Below are positions 1 to 7,074 of a stretch of DNA of 13,743 bases, piece after piece (position 1 is the first letter of the stretch; every line of letters begins with the position of its first letter). The position numbers and the translations under genes are program-made. The DNA is taken from NCBI GenBank assembly GCA_050013615.1, contig JBEKEX010000105.1, positions 1 through 13,743 of the forward strand, in the 5' to 3' direction. The notes beneath the pieces were generated by a model. That model was not told the DNA's origin. It saw nothing but the letters and a program-made list of their open reading frames with translations, and did no database searches. The DNA comes from JBEKEX01 sp050013615. Its GTDB lineage: Bacteria > Chloroflexota > Anaerolineae > Anaerolineales > Anaerolineaceae.

Positions 1-78
1 CTGCCAGGCATGTAACAAAGCCAGACCATGCCAACTATCTCTTAAACCCAGGATACCTATCTTTAATTGATTCGTCAC
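1..78 (-). CDS. Start of a probable RimK-like ATP-grasp ligase (partial, runs off the left edge)
   Basis: Only the first 26 codons are present, beginning at a GTG at 78 and staying open to base 1. The start is supported by an AAGGA ribosome site six bases upstream, which lies inside the 3' end of mch, so translation is probably coupled to it. The visible protein has a short beta strand (KIGILGL) followed by RDSWHGLALLHAW. This resembles the N-terminal strand and the Trp-His-x3-Leu helix start of RimK-like ATP-grasp proteins. In methylotrophic bacteria such genes sit among H4MPT-pathway genes, and relatives add glutamate to tetrahydromethanopterin or similar cofactors. The position directly after mch agrees with that. 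The identity rests on a short N-terminus plus context, so it is tentative. The ATP-binding domain that would settle it is outside the window. Confidence 0.5.
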   Translation of the reverse strand, partial: MTNQLKIGILGLRDSWHGLALLHAWQ

Positions 79-80
79 CT

Positions 81-1028
81 TTAATCCTTCAACGCTTTGA
101 TCAGCCTGGCTGCATCCACAGCCCCCGAATGAAAGACCTTCCCCGTCGAGAGGTTGGTCACCGTCATCTCTGCCGGTGCAAACAAGCCAGGATCAATATT
201 ATAAAACCCTCCGGCGTTTTTGAGCGTCTTCAAAAACGATTCTCCATAGTTTGGGCTGGTGGAAGACGGGATGTGCGCCACCACACCAGCAAGTTCGCCA
301 TCTTCGACTCCCCGGACGGCCAGCCACACCTGGCCGCCAAACAAAACGGCATCGTTGGTCTTGCCCATGGCCGTCAGATCGTCGCCGGTCGGCATGGCCA
401 CCGGGCAACGCCCAAAACCGCTGACGACATGAGAAACGTCGAAATTTATCTGGTGCAGTTTATGCAGTGCGGTCTCGACGCTGCGCGCGGCGATCTGCAC
501 CGACCCCGCCAGACTCGACGTGGGCGCAACCATCACAGCCAGATGATCGGGTGAGACGCCGCAGGTCGCCGCCAGTTGACTGCAGATGGAAGCATCCGGC
601 AAAGAGCCCGCCTCCAGGATCAGCACAGCGTGGGCAGAGACTTCCCCACCGGGCACCATCTTGCCCACATCTAACGCTTTGTTCAAGAGGCAGGCCGGGC
701 CGGAACCCATGCCGCGCAGGCCCGGAGCATCCACTGGCCAGTTGGCTGCCTGGCACAAGAGCGTCGCCTCCAGCGGACGGTCTGTCTGCACCTCAACGTA
801 CAGCCAGGGAATTCCGTCCAGCAAGTCCATCACGACCCGGGACGAACCCAGGCCGGCCATACCAACCCTGGCCATCATCAGGCCGGCTTCGGCACCGCCA
901 CTAGCTCTGACTCCACAATCCAGCACCAGCGATCCGCATTCCACGGTATTAACAGAGACACCCAAAGACTCAGGCTTCTCAAGGATTTTCTGCAATTCTT
1001 TCCAGGCAAGCTCATTCAATGCGCTCAT
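81..1028 (-). CDS. mch: Methenyltetrahydromethanopterin cyclohydrolase
   Basis: Mch catalyses the reversible hydrolysis of 5,10-methenyl-H4MPT to 5-formyl-H4MPT in the cytoplasm. It links the methylene dehydrogenases to the formyltransferase/hydrolase complex encoded just upstream. The 315-residue product has the usual family length. It contains GMGSGPA (about 106-112), the ARSVETALHK segment, whose Arg182 and Glu185 match the catalytic Arg and Glu of characterised Mch, MGKTNDAVLFGG (221-232), and the C-terminal GGFYNIDPGLFAPAE signature (273-287). I chose ATG at 1028 because GTGAGG lies about nine bases before it. A GTG at 1043 in the same frame would add five residues, but its purine-rich site touches the codon. 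The start lies inside the end of fhcC, with 17 bases shared. No key residue looks lost. Confidence 0.96.
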   Translation of the reverse strand: MSALNELAWKELQKILEKPESLGVSVNTVECGSLVLDCGVRASGGAEAGLMMARVGMAGLGSSRVVMDLLDGIPWLYVEVQTDRPLEATLLCQAANWPVDAPGLRGMGSGPACLLNKALDVGKMVPGGEVSAHAVLILEAGSLPDASICSQLAATCGVSPDHLAVMVAPTSSLAGSVQIAARSVETALHKLHQINFDVSHVVSGFGRCPVAMPTGDDLTAMGKTNDAVLFGGQVWLAVRGVEDGELAGVVAHIPSSTSPNYGESFLKTLKNAGGFYNIDPGLFAPAEMTVTNLSTGKVFHSGAVDAARLIKALKD

Positions 1029-1836
1029 GTACCAATACCTCACCCTTTCCTAAGCTTAGTCGATCACCGGTAAACCGCTGCCAGCAGCCGTTCATCCACC
1101 CTTGTGGAAGCAGCACTCCCCATTCGCCCAACTTGTTCCGATAAATCCGCAGCCATTCGATATCCGCTGGACCGCTTGACGAAAAGCCCACCAGCATGGG
1201 TTCATCCATCTTCCCGGCGGCCAGACTGCCGCGGCGCATCCCCAACCCGGCATTCTTTCCGCAAGCACCCGCCACAATAATTGTCCCGGCGCGCAGATTG
1301 GCCGCCGTATAGTCCCCGCTATCGCCACCGATTACCAGCAATCCCCGGCGCATGGCAGCACCCGTCTCGCATCCGGCATTACCGGCCACGAAGATCATCC
1401 CGCCCGCCATGCCTTCCTTATGTCCCGGCAAACCGGCGCCGCAATGATGCCCGGCATTCCCCGCCACCCGGATGACACCATTTTGCAAAGCTGCTCCCAG
1501 GTAATCGCCGGCATTCCCGGAAACCACCAGCTCGCCGCTGCGCATCTCCACCCCGGCACAACGGCCGACGTCCCCGTGCACCACCAACCGGCTGCCATCC
1601 ATCTTGCTGCCAACATTCACCAGATTACCTGTGCCACCCCCAAACACCAACTCATCAGTCGCATCAGCCTCGCAAGTGACATGGCAGCAATCGTGCAGGG
1701 CAACGCGCGCGTTGCCGATGTCTACCGACAACCGTTCGATATCATGAAGCGACAACGGTAAAACCTTCGACGGAAGCAAGCTGCTGGCATTCACCGGTAG
1801 TTCGGTCTCGACATGGAAATCCAGCGTTATCCTCAT
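1012..1836 (-). CDS. fhcC: Formyltransferase/hydrolase complex subunit C
   Basis: FhcC is a structural subunit of the Fhc complex and is homologous to subunit C of archaeal formylmethanofuran dehydrogenase (FwdC/FmdC). The 274-residue protein has an N-terminal arm of about 60 residues. A right-handed beta-helix of the GXGXG type, as in the C-terminal part of glutamate synthase, then runs from about 65 to 210. The repeats are visible as units near 19-20 residues with cores such as GDVGRCAGVEMRSGELVVSG and GNAGDYLGAALQNGVIRVAG. A more irregular insertion (GLPGHKEGMAGG) lies mid-helix, as in known FhcC/FwdC. The C-terminal end (about 230-274) follows family style. The start codon overlaps the fhcD stop as ATGA, and the 3' end overlaps mch. 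Both point to coupled translation in one operon. In family members this subunit carries no catalytic site. Confidence 0.95.
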   Translation of the reverse strand: MRITLDFHVETELPVNASSLLPSKVLPLSLHDIERLSVDIGNARVALHDCCHVTCEADATDELVFGGGTGNLVNVGSKMDGSRLVVHGDVGRCAGVEMRSGELVVSGNAGDYLGAALQNGVIRVAGNAGHHCGAGLPGHKEGMAGGMIFVAGNAGCETGAAMRRGLLVIGGDSGDYTAANLRAGTIIVAGACGKNAGLGMRRGSLAAGKMDEPMLVGFSSSGPADIEWLRIYRNKLGEWGVLLPQGWMNGCWQRFTGDRLSLGKGEVLVHERIE

Positions 1837-2729
1837 GCGCCCATCTCCGCCAAAATCTTATGTAGATGAAACTGATAGGGCCCCAGCTTGCCGCCATAAT
1901 TCCCGGCTGAAATGACCAGCATCCCTTCACTACAAGCAGCCATTATGCCCGCCCCCATTGCCCGGCTGACACTTTCTTGGGTGAGGCCGTCGATCACCAA
2001 TTCATAAACGGCTTCAGCCTCCGCAGGCAACTGGGTGGCCGTCCGGCTGCGCAGCGTGGGGCAGAAAACATCGTTGGTCGAAGCACGCACATTCTTATAT
2101 TTCGACCCGATCTTGCTGGGGCTGCGGCACACGCCACCCGGGAAAGGTGCAATAGCGCCCGGTGTCTTGCGGATGGCCTCTGCGGCCGCTTCGGCTGCCG
2201 CCAGCACCAGGCTGCGCTGCTTCCCGATCAAGATCAAGTTGCCGCCGCCGACGCCCTGCGCCATGCCGAACGATTCTTCGACCACAAATTCACCGTCCGA
2301 GACGGGGATACGCCAAAAGCGCCGCCCGTCCATCAGCTTGCTGGATTGGAAACCGTCGCCGAAATAGCGCAACTTGCCGCCCACTTTGGCTGTTTTTTCA
2401 CCGGTCAGGCCGTTGAAACACGCCGAGGTTGCCGAAGGAAGTATCGTCTGGCCAACGCGCTGGAACAACGCTTCTTCCAGTTTTTCGGGGCTGTAGCTGA
2501 ACACCAGTAGTTCACACCCCGGGCGCCCGTCGGGAGTCTGCACCGGGTCGATCATCGCGCCCGCGCCGACCTCGCAACCGCAGCCGATGATCGAGGTCGC
2601 CAAGCCGGCACCGGCCTGAGATGCCTGCATCGCCAAATGGAGCGTATCGGCTGTTATGATCAGCCGCGACGCCCACATGGGGAACGCTTCGGCAAACGTA
2701 TCTTCGATGGTCACGCCTTCGATTTGCAT
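1833..2729 (-). CDS. fhcD: Formylmethanofuran:tetrahydromethanopterin formyltransferase (Fhc subunit D)
   Basis: FhcD (Ftr) moves the formyl group between 5-formyl-H4MPT and the methanofuran-type carrier. In bacteria it works as a subunit of the Fhc complex, so the formyl-carrier can be passed straight to the hydrolase subunit FhcA. The 298-residue length equals that of typical Ftr proteins. Recognisable stretches are the N-terminal IEDTFAEAFPMWASRLIITA, SIIGCGCEVG, the PDGRPG loop, the central FMDGRR-like KLMDGRRFWRIPVSDGEF, KYKNVRASTNDVFCPTL, and the C-terminal GMLVISAGNYGGKLGPYQFHL. The start at 2729 lies 19 bases inside the end of fhcA, and the stop overlaps fhcC as ATGA. Location between fhcA and fhcC is typical of the bacterial hydrolase complex; in methanogens ftr usually stands apart from the dehydrogenase genes. 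That supports an Fhc rather than an Fwd assignment. Confidence 0.96.
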   Translation of the reverse strand: MQIEGVTIEDTFAEAFPMWASRLIITADTLHLAMQASQAGAGLATSIIGCGCEVGAGAMIDPVQTPDGRPGCELLVFSYSPEKLEEALFQRVGQTILPSATSACFNGLTGEKTAKVGGKLRYFGDGFQSSKLMDGRRFWRIPVSDGEFVVEESFGMAQGVGGGNLILIGKQRSLVLAAAEAAAEAIRKTPGAIAPFPGGVCRSPSKIGSKYKNVRASTNDVFCPTLRSRTATQLPAEAEAVYELVIDGLTQESVSRAMGAGIMAACSEGMLVISAGNYGGKLGPYQFHLHKILAEMGA

Positions 2730-4312
2730 GGCACCACCTTCAATTCATCGCGAGGTCGATCGCCCAGCGCATAGGTCTGCGGGGCAACCGAGATCACCGA
2801 ACTCAACGTATCATAGAGCTTCTCGCGGCGGTCCTCATCCCATTCGGGACGGACGGCCAGCGTTTGACCAGGTTGGCGGGCAACGATCTGCCCGTCCTTC
2901 ATCACCATCTCTCCCGCCCGCATCACCCATTTCGGTGTAGCGAACATGGCTTCGATATCCGCCTGTGGTTGGTAGCAGCGGATGTCGGCGCGTGCCCCTA
3001 CGCCCAGGTGACCGCGATCTTCCAATCCCAGTGCCTTGGCCGGCCCCCAACTGGTCATGGCGACCACCTCAGCCAGTGAGTATTCACGCTCGAGGGCGGC
3101 CAGGCCACTTTTCTCGCGCCCGGCAGCATGCACCAGTGACAAGTCACGGTCACGCGTTTCCTTGCTCATCAGCCAGGCCAAAATGTGCGGGTACGAGGTG
3201 AACTGCCCGCCATTGGGATGGTCGGTGGTCAGGAACATGCGGCTGGGATCCGGGAAACGCAGCAACAGTTCCAACCCCGCAGCCCATTGCACCGAACTGG
3301 CGGCGTCCTTTGCCAGGTAAGAAAGCGGGAGCACACTCCCGCCACCCTCCCCTTCCATCATGCGGCTGTACCAGGGTGTGTGCAGCACGGCGCGCAGAAA
3401 ACCAATGGCACTGACGTCCGCCGTGATCGCCGCAGCTGCACCGAACAACACCTGGCCCACATCGAAAGTCAACTGTGGATATTGGGCGATACATTCGGCC
3501 ACCTGCGCGGCAGCAGAGGTAAAGCCACCTTTATCATCTGCTCCGTAGCAATAGAACTGGATGTGGCAAAGGTGAGCGCGCAACCCTGCCAGGGAGCGCA
3601 CCGTCTCGCAGAACGACTGCCAGTTTCCCGGGCGGCCCAATCGGCCGGCATGCAAGTGGATGGGATGCGGCAAGCTCATGGCGTTCACCACGGACGCCAC
3701 CTGTTGGATGAATTGCCGCTGGGTCGGTCCGCCGGGGATCACCGGGTCATCAAGGCCGGGCGTCGGATGGCCAAGCTTCCACGCCAACCCGCCGCCAGGA
3801 TTGACCAGCTTAACCGCATAGCCGCCGGAAGCTTGCAGCAGCCAAGCGATGACATCGCGCAGTTCCGCCGGGTCGTTATGGGCCGCGGCCTGCATCAACA
3901 GCATATGGTCACCCATCAACGTGTAACTGCCGCGATCCACACCTGCCATGTCCGCCAAATCGGCATGGGACTGGCGCGCATACAATGGCGGCATGGCAGC
4001 ATCGAACACGGTGGTATAACCCAATTTAAGATAGCGTTCAGCAGCCTGGGCCGGCGTGGGAAGCAGTGAATCGACCACGGGAGTTTGCCCGGCCAGCATA
4101 GCACGTGCCGCATTGAGCTGTGACCCGGCAACATGGGCGTGGATCTCCACACCCGCCGGTGCCAGGATCAGCCCGCCTACATCGATGACCTGCGCTGTGT
4201 CATCTTCCGCCGGTGGCACCACAATCTTTCCGCCATCGATCCAGATATCCTTTATCTCACCATCGATGTGATGAGCAGGGTCATAGACTTTTCCGCCGCG
4301 CAGGACGATCAT
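2711..4312 (-). CDS. fhcA: Formyltransferase/hydrolase complex subunit A (formyl-carrier hydrolase)
   Basis: FhcA is the amidohydrolase-fold subunit that splits the formylated methanofuran-type carrier to formate plus free carrier. It is homologous to FwdA/FmdA. The 533-residue protein has the N-terminal beta-sandwich strands (ending DVGGLILAPAGVE), then the metal-binding His58 and His60 (EIHAH). Next come Lys168 (GYAVKLVNPGG), placed like the carboxylated lysine of FwdA, His219/His221 (PIHLHAGRLG), His250 (LCHIQFYCYG) and Asp364 (LTTDHPNGG). These are the ligands expected for the dinuclear zinc centre, so the hydrolase looks catalytically competent. The start overlaps the fhcB stop as ATGA, and the 3' end overlaps fhcD by 19 bases. 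The residue mapping is my alignment by eye to remembered FwdA features. The family call is secure; substrate details such as methylofuran versus methanofuran are inferred from the bacterial context. Confidence 0.96.
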   Translation of the reverse strand: MIVLRGGKVYDPAHHIDGEIKDIWIDGGKIVVPPAEDDTAQVIDVGGLILAPAGVEIHAHVAGSQLNAARAMLAGQTPVVDSLLPTPAQAAERYLKLGYTTVFDAAMPPLYARQSHADLADMAGVDRGSYTLMGDHMLLMQAAAHNDPAELRDVIAWLLQASGGYAVKLVNPGGGLAWKLGHPTPGLDDPVIPGGPTQRQFIQQVASVVNAMSLPHPIHLHAGRLGRPGNWQSFCETVRSLAGLRAHLCHIQFYCYGADDKGGFTSAAAQVAECIAQYPQLTFDVGQVLFGAAAAITADVSAIGFLRAVLHTPWYSRMMEGEGGGSVLPLSYLAKDAASSVQWAAGLELLLRFPDPSRMFLTTDHPNGGQFTSYPHILAWLMSKETRDRDLSLVHAAGREKSGLAALEREYSLAEVVAMTSWGPAKALGLEDRGHLGVGARADIRCYQPQADIEAMFATPKWVMRAGEMVMKDGQIVARQPGQTLAVRPEWDEDRREKLYDTLSSVISVAPQTYALGDRPRDELKVVPCKSKA

Positions 4313-5505
4313 GACGCCTCCCCCTCGGCAAAACGCCCAAGCAAATCTTCCATACGCGGCTGATCACTATGCAATATGGTTGATAATGACATCATCACCC
4401 CGTCCAAACGGATCAGTGTACCGTCGGCGTGGATACCGGTTTGCGCAACCGGCAGCCACATTGTCTTGTACGCCGGAGCGACCGAACTCAAGGTAATGGA
4501 GGGGATTTCTTCCAAATACTTCATACGTGCTTCTGATAACCTCGCCGGCTGACCAACAAAAATGACCAAATCGGTCGCACCGTGTGAGAGAATGTCTTCG
4601 GCGTTCCCATCCTGGGGTACAAACTCTGCGCCCTTCTCAGCAAAGCGCACTGTTTGCGCGAAGCCGGTGACACGCGAGAGAGCTTCGGCTGCACCCAGCG
4701 CATTCCCTGCCGGGGAGAGATACACAGCGTGCCAGCGTCCTTTACCTTTCAAGTCATCCAACAAGCGGAAGAGTTCTGCCAACGCATGGCGACCCTCGGC
4801 CAGTAATTCCTCGCCATAGAAAAGCACGCCATAATGAGCAGACATCAAAATATCGATCAGTGATTTCAATTCCTGCAATGAGTCCGGCGACATCTCACCG
4901 CGTGCCAACAGCCGCAACTGCTCGATGAACGGGATCGTCTCACCGGGCTTCAACCAAAGGCTATTTGAGGCGGAAGAATGAGCCCCGTAATGTATAGCGA
5001 AAGTGCTATGCCCATCCACTCGTCCCAGGCGTTCGAGCAAGCGGGGATGGCTTTCCTCCGGCCGGCAGCCCCAAAACAAAACCTCGTCCGCATTTCGGGC
5101 TGCCTCACCCAACGTGCAGGTGACATACCCGGGATCGATACTCGCCAGTGGGAGTACCAGACCAAAGCGCGACAAGGGCGTATCGGCCCTGGCGTGTAAG
5201 CGTCGAGCCAACTCAACCCCGGCGCACTGCGCCTCACAGGATGCTTCGCCCGAAAGGACCACCAGCGGCATGTGTGCTGCTTGCACCAAGTGCTGTGCCT
5301 GGCGGAAAGCTTCATCCCAATCGAGCGGCGCGCCGGCATACTGCGGCAAGAGAGTCCCCTCTGGCAACTGGTCGAAAGACGCTTTAGCCAGCGGGCATCC
5401 CGGCTGCCACATGGGCTTGCCGCTGCCAGGACTTGGAACTTGCAAGTCCTGGCAGTAAAGATTACAAAATGGGCAGGTAAAAAATTGACTCGTTGTAGAG
5501 CTCAT
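4309..5505 (-). CDS. fhcB: Formyltransferase/hydrolase complex subunit B
   Basis: This 398-residue protein is the bacterial counterpart of FwdB/FmdB, the molybdo- or tungstopterin subunit of archaeal formylmethanofuran dehydrogenase. In the bacterial complex the subunit is considered non-redox and structural. The N-terminus keeps Cys11-x2-Cys14-x3-Cys18 and a further Cys37 (PGCPLAKA), laid out like an iron-sulfur site. The SGEASCEAQCAGVELAR stretch (85-101) matches the family. The following region (107-122, TPLSRFGLVLPLAS) has no Cys or selenocysteine where archaeal enzymes place the metal ligand, so dehydrogenase activity is not expected. It is the first gene of the fhc group. The ribosome site is weak (GTGGTG directly before ATG), and a -10-like TATAGT ends six bases before the ATG, so transcription may start at the codon itself. 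The gene before it, 64 bases away, encodes a solute-binding protein. Confidence 0.92.
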   Translation of the reverse strand: MSSTTSQFFTCPFCNLYCQDLQVPSPGSGKPMWQPGCPLAKASFDQLPEGTLLPQYAGAPLDWDEAFRQAQHLVQAAHMPLVVLSGEASCEAQCAGVELARRLHARADTPLSRFGLVLPLASIDPGYVTCTLGEAARNADEVLFWGCRPEESHPRLLERLGRVDGHSTFAIHYGAHSSASNSLWLKPGETIPFIEQLRLLARGEMSPDSLQELKSLIDILMSAHYGVLFYGEELLAEGRHALAELFRLLDDLKGKGRWHAVYLSPAGNALGAAEALSRVTGFAQTVRFAEKGAEFVPQDGNAEDILSHGATDLVIFVGQPARLSEARMKYLEEIPSITLSSVAPAYKTMWLPVAQTGIHADGTLIRLDGVMMSLSTILHSDQPRMEDLLGRFAEGEAS

Positions 5506-5511
5506 AACACC

Positions 5512-5539
5512 ACTATATGACCTGAAGCCTTTTTCACAA
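5512..5539 (-). promoter_or_regulatory. Candidate leaderless promoter for fhcB
   Basis: On the minus strand TTGTGA (5539-5534) and TATAGT (5517-5512) are separated by 16 bases, resembling -35 and -10 boxes with four and five matches to consensus. The A of the fhcB ATG (5505) falls seven bases after the -10 box, where transcription would begin, which would give a leaderless mRNA. The poor Shine-Dalgarno match fits this. Chance occurrence cannot be excluded, and read-through from the upstream gene is equally possible. Confidence 0.3.
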
Positions 5540-5541
5540 TC

Positions 5542-5558
5542 CCGGTTCCATCAACCGG
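5542..5558 (-). repeat. Short inverted repeat between the binding-protein gene and fhcB
   Basis: A six-base stem (CCGGTT and AACCGG) encloses five bases, starting 11 bases after the stop codon of the solute-binding protein. On the minus strand it is followed by an A-rich stretch and not a T run, so it does not look like a strong intrinsic terminator. It may stabilise the 3' end or slow transcription. Partial read-through into fhcB seems likely. Confidence 0.3.
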
Positions 5559-5569
5559 CGCGCTACCCA

Positions 5570-6898
5570 TCAGGGCGTCGGCTGCATTTCTGAAATGGAA
5601 TTATCGACCGTTGCCTTTGCCTGGTCCATGGCAGCCTGCGGTGCGGCCGCACCCAATTCCACCTGTTGCATGGCTGTCCGCAGGGCAGAATCGCTATCAC
5701 CAAGGGCGGAGAATTCAGGGATGACCACCACATAATTCAACGATTGGATGGCCGCCGAGTTCTCGGGATGCTGCGCCAGGTAGGAGGTTATCTCAGGCCA
5801 CTGTTGTGCATCCTTGTAGATAGGTAAATAGCCCGTGTGGGTCGCAAGATAAACTGAACTATCATGCGACACCATGAATTTAACGAATGTCCATGAGGCA
5901 TCCACAATGACCTGGTTGGAATTCTTGAATATTACCAGGCTGCCACCGCCGACCGGCAACTTTTGCCCGAGATCACCGACTGCCGGGATCATGGCAACAC
6001 CCACTTTGAACGATGCGCTCTGGACGATGCTGCCAACACTGGAGCTTGAGCTGAGGAATATCCCCAATTTCCCTGCCAGGAAGTCACTTTGGGCCTCGCT
6101 ATGTTGGTTGGGGGGCATAACTTTATACTTGTTGACCAGATCGCTCCACAGGCTGAGCATGGCGACGGCTTCAGGGCTGTTGTATATTACTTGCGTCTCG
6201 TCATCGTTGACGATCTTACCGCCGTTTTCCAGAATGAGCGTGCTTAAATACCATTGATTGTCATCACGGGTATTGAAACCCCATTGGGTTGGGGTACTAC
6301 CGCCGCTCGGCGTCACCGTCAACTTTTGTGCATCGGCGATCAAGTCGGCGAAGGTCTTGGGCGGGTTTTCAGGATCCAATCCTGCCGCTGTAAAGAGATC
6401 CTTGTTGTAGTACATCACCGGGACCGAATTATTGAACGGCATACTCCATAAAGTTCCCCCCGCGGTGTTGTAATCCAGGAATGCCTGATAGATGTTGCTG
6501 GTGTCCATTCCATTGTTTCCGCTCAAGAATTGACTGATAGGGAGAACGGCGCCGCTGGTGCCCAGCAAGGCTGCGCCACCCACTTGAGCAACGTTCGGCA
6601 ACGTGCCGCCGGCGATAGCCGAATACAACTTCGCTTGGGTGGTGGCATAATCGCCCTGGAACGTGGGGACGACCGTAATCGTCGACTGGCTGTCATTGAA
6701 TTGCTTGACCAGGTATTCCACTGTCTTTCCAGCATCTCCAGACAAAGAATACCAAAATTCCAGTGTAACATGCCCATTCTTGTCGACACTGCCGCCTCCC
6801 GATGAAGCTGCTGTCGTTCCGCTGCTGCTTCCGCCCCCACAAGCAGAAAGCACTAAGGTCAAGACCAGGATCATGGGTAGTAAAATACGGGTTTTCAT
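5570..6898 (-). CDS. Carbohydrate ABC transporter solute-binding lipoprotein (UgpB-like)
   Basis: This is an extracytoplasmic receptor of family 1 (MalE/UgpB group), expected to be anchored by a lipid to the outer face of the membrane. From the ATG at 6898 the 442-residue product opens with a lysine/arginine, a hydrophobic stretch and the lipobox VLSAC with Cys20. A Gly/Ser-rich linker follows to about residue 37. The mature domain starts VTLEFWYSLSGDAGKTVEYLV, and has the PFNNSVPVMYYNKDLFTAAGLDPENPP segment and DDNQWYLSTLILENGG, a pattern typical of UgpB-type receptors. AGGA lies eight bases before this ATG; a TTG two codons upstream is less likely. The two MalF/MalG-type permeases upstream are the probable partners, but a carbamoyltransferase gene and a strong hairpin separate them. 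The ligand is not evident; sugars, glycerol phosphodiesters and oligosaccharides all use this family. Confidence 0.9.
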   Translation of the reverse strand: MKTRILLPMILVLTLVLSACGGGSSSGTTAASSGGGSVDKNGHVTLEFWYSLSGDAGKTVEYLVKQFNDSQSTITVVPTFQGDYATTQAKLYSAIAGGTLPNVAQVGGAALLGTSGAVLPISQFLSGNNGMDTSNIYQAFLDYNTAGGTLWSMPFNNSVPVMYYNKDLFTAAGLDPENPPKTFADLIADAQKLTVTPSGGSTPTQWGFNTRDDNQWYLSTLILENGGKIVNDDETQVIYNSPEAVAMLSLWSDLVNKYKVMPPNQHSEAQSDFLAGKLGIFLSSSSSVGSIVQSASFKVGVAMIPAVGDLGQKLPVGGGSLVIFKNSNQVIVDASWTFVKFMVSHDSSVYLATHTGYLPIYKDAQQWPEITSYLAQHPENSAAIQSLNYVVVIPEFSALGDSDSALRTAMQQVELGAAAPQAAMDQAKATVDNSISEMQPTP

Positions 6899-6969
6899 CC
6901 TCAATTTCCTTTCTGATGGACGTTTAGTTTAGCCTCTTGCGTCCTGATTACCCTTCTGCGTTGAAACTC

Positions 6970-7014
6970 TTTGTTGTCCCTAACACCTATGGCATGTGTG
7001 GTAAGGACAACAAA
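6970..7014. repeat. Ten-base inverted repeat upstream of the binding-protein gene, possible operator
   Basis: Perfect 10-base arms TTTGTTGTCC (6970-6979) and GGACAACAAA (7005-7014) enclose 25 bases that can pair in part (ACAC with GTGT). It sits in the 176-base gap before the solute-binding protein gene, about 70 bases from its start, a suitable place for an operator or an mRNA leader structure. One arm also provides the T run of the preceding terminator-like hairpin. I found no convincing -35/-10 pair in this gap. Confidence 0.4.
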
Positions 7015-7063
7015 AATCTTCAATCACCATTGCGTGCCCTGGAGAACCAGGGCACGCAATGGT
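7012..7063 (-). terminator. Strong hairpin after the carbamoyltransferase gene, probable terminator
   Basis: The arms CCATTGCGTGCCCTGG (7027-7042) and CCAGGGCACGCAATGG (7047-7062) are exact reverse complements around a four-base loop. One more A-T pair (7026 with 7063) makes a 17-bp perfect stem. It starts 11 bases after the carbamoyltransferase stop. On the minus strand five Ts (7016-7012) follow nine bases after the stem, so the fit to an intrinsic terminator is good in structure but the T run is late. It may act as a partial terminator or as an mRNA-stabilising 3' structure. Confidence 0.65.
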
Positions 7064-7074
7064 CGTTTCTAAAA

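Noticed and set aside
129..1053. Several open frames on the plus strand opposite mch
   Set aside because: They mirror the strongly conserved mch frame, show no domain features and have unlikely composition. They are shadows of the minus-strand gene.
3185..4069. 294-codon plus-strand frame opposite fhcA
   Set aside because: The minus strand holds conserved metal-site motifs of FhcA throughout this stretch, and the plus frame has no recognisable features.
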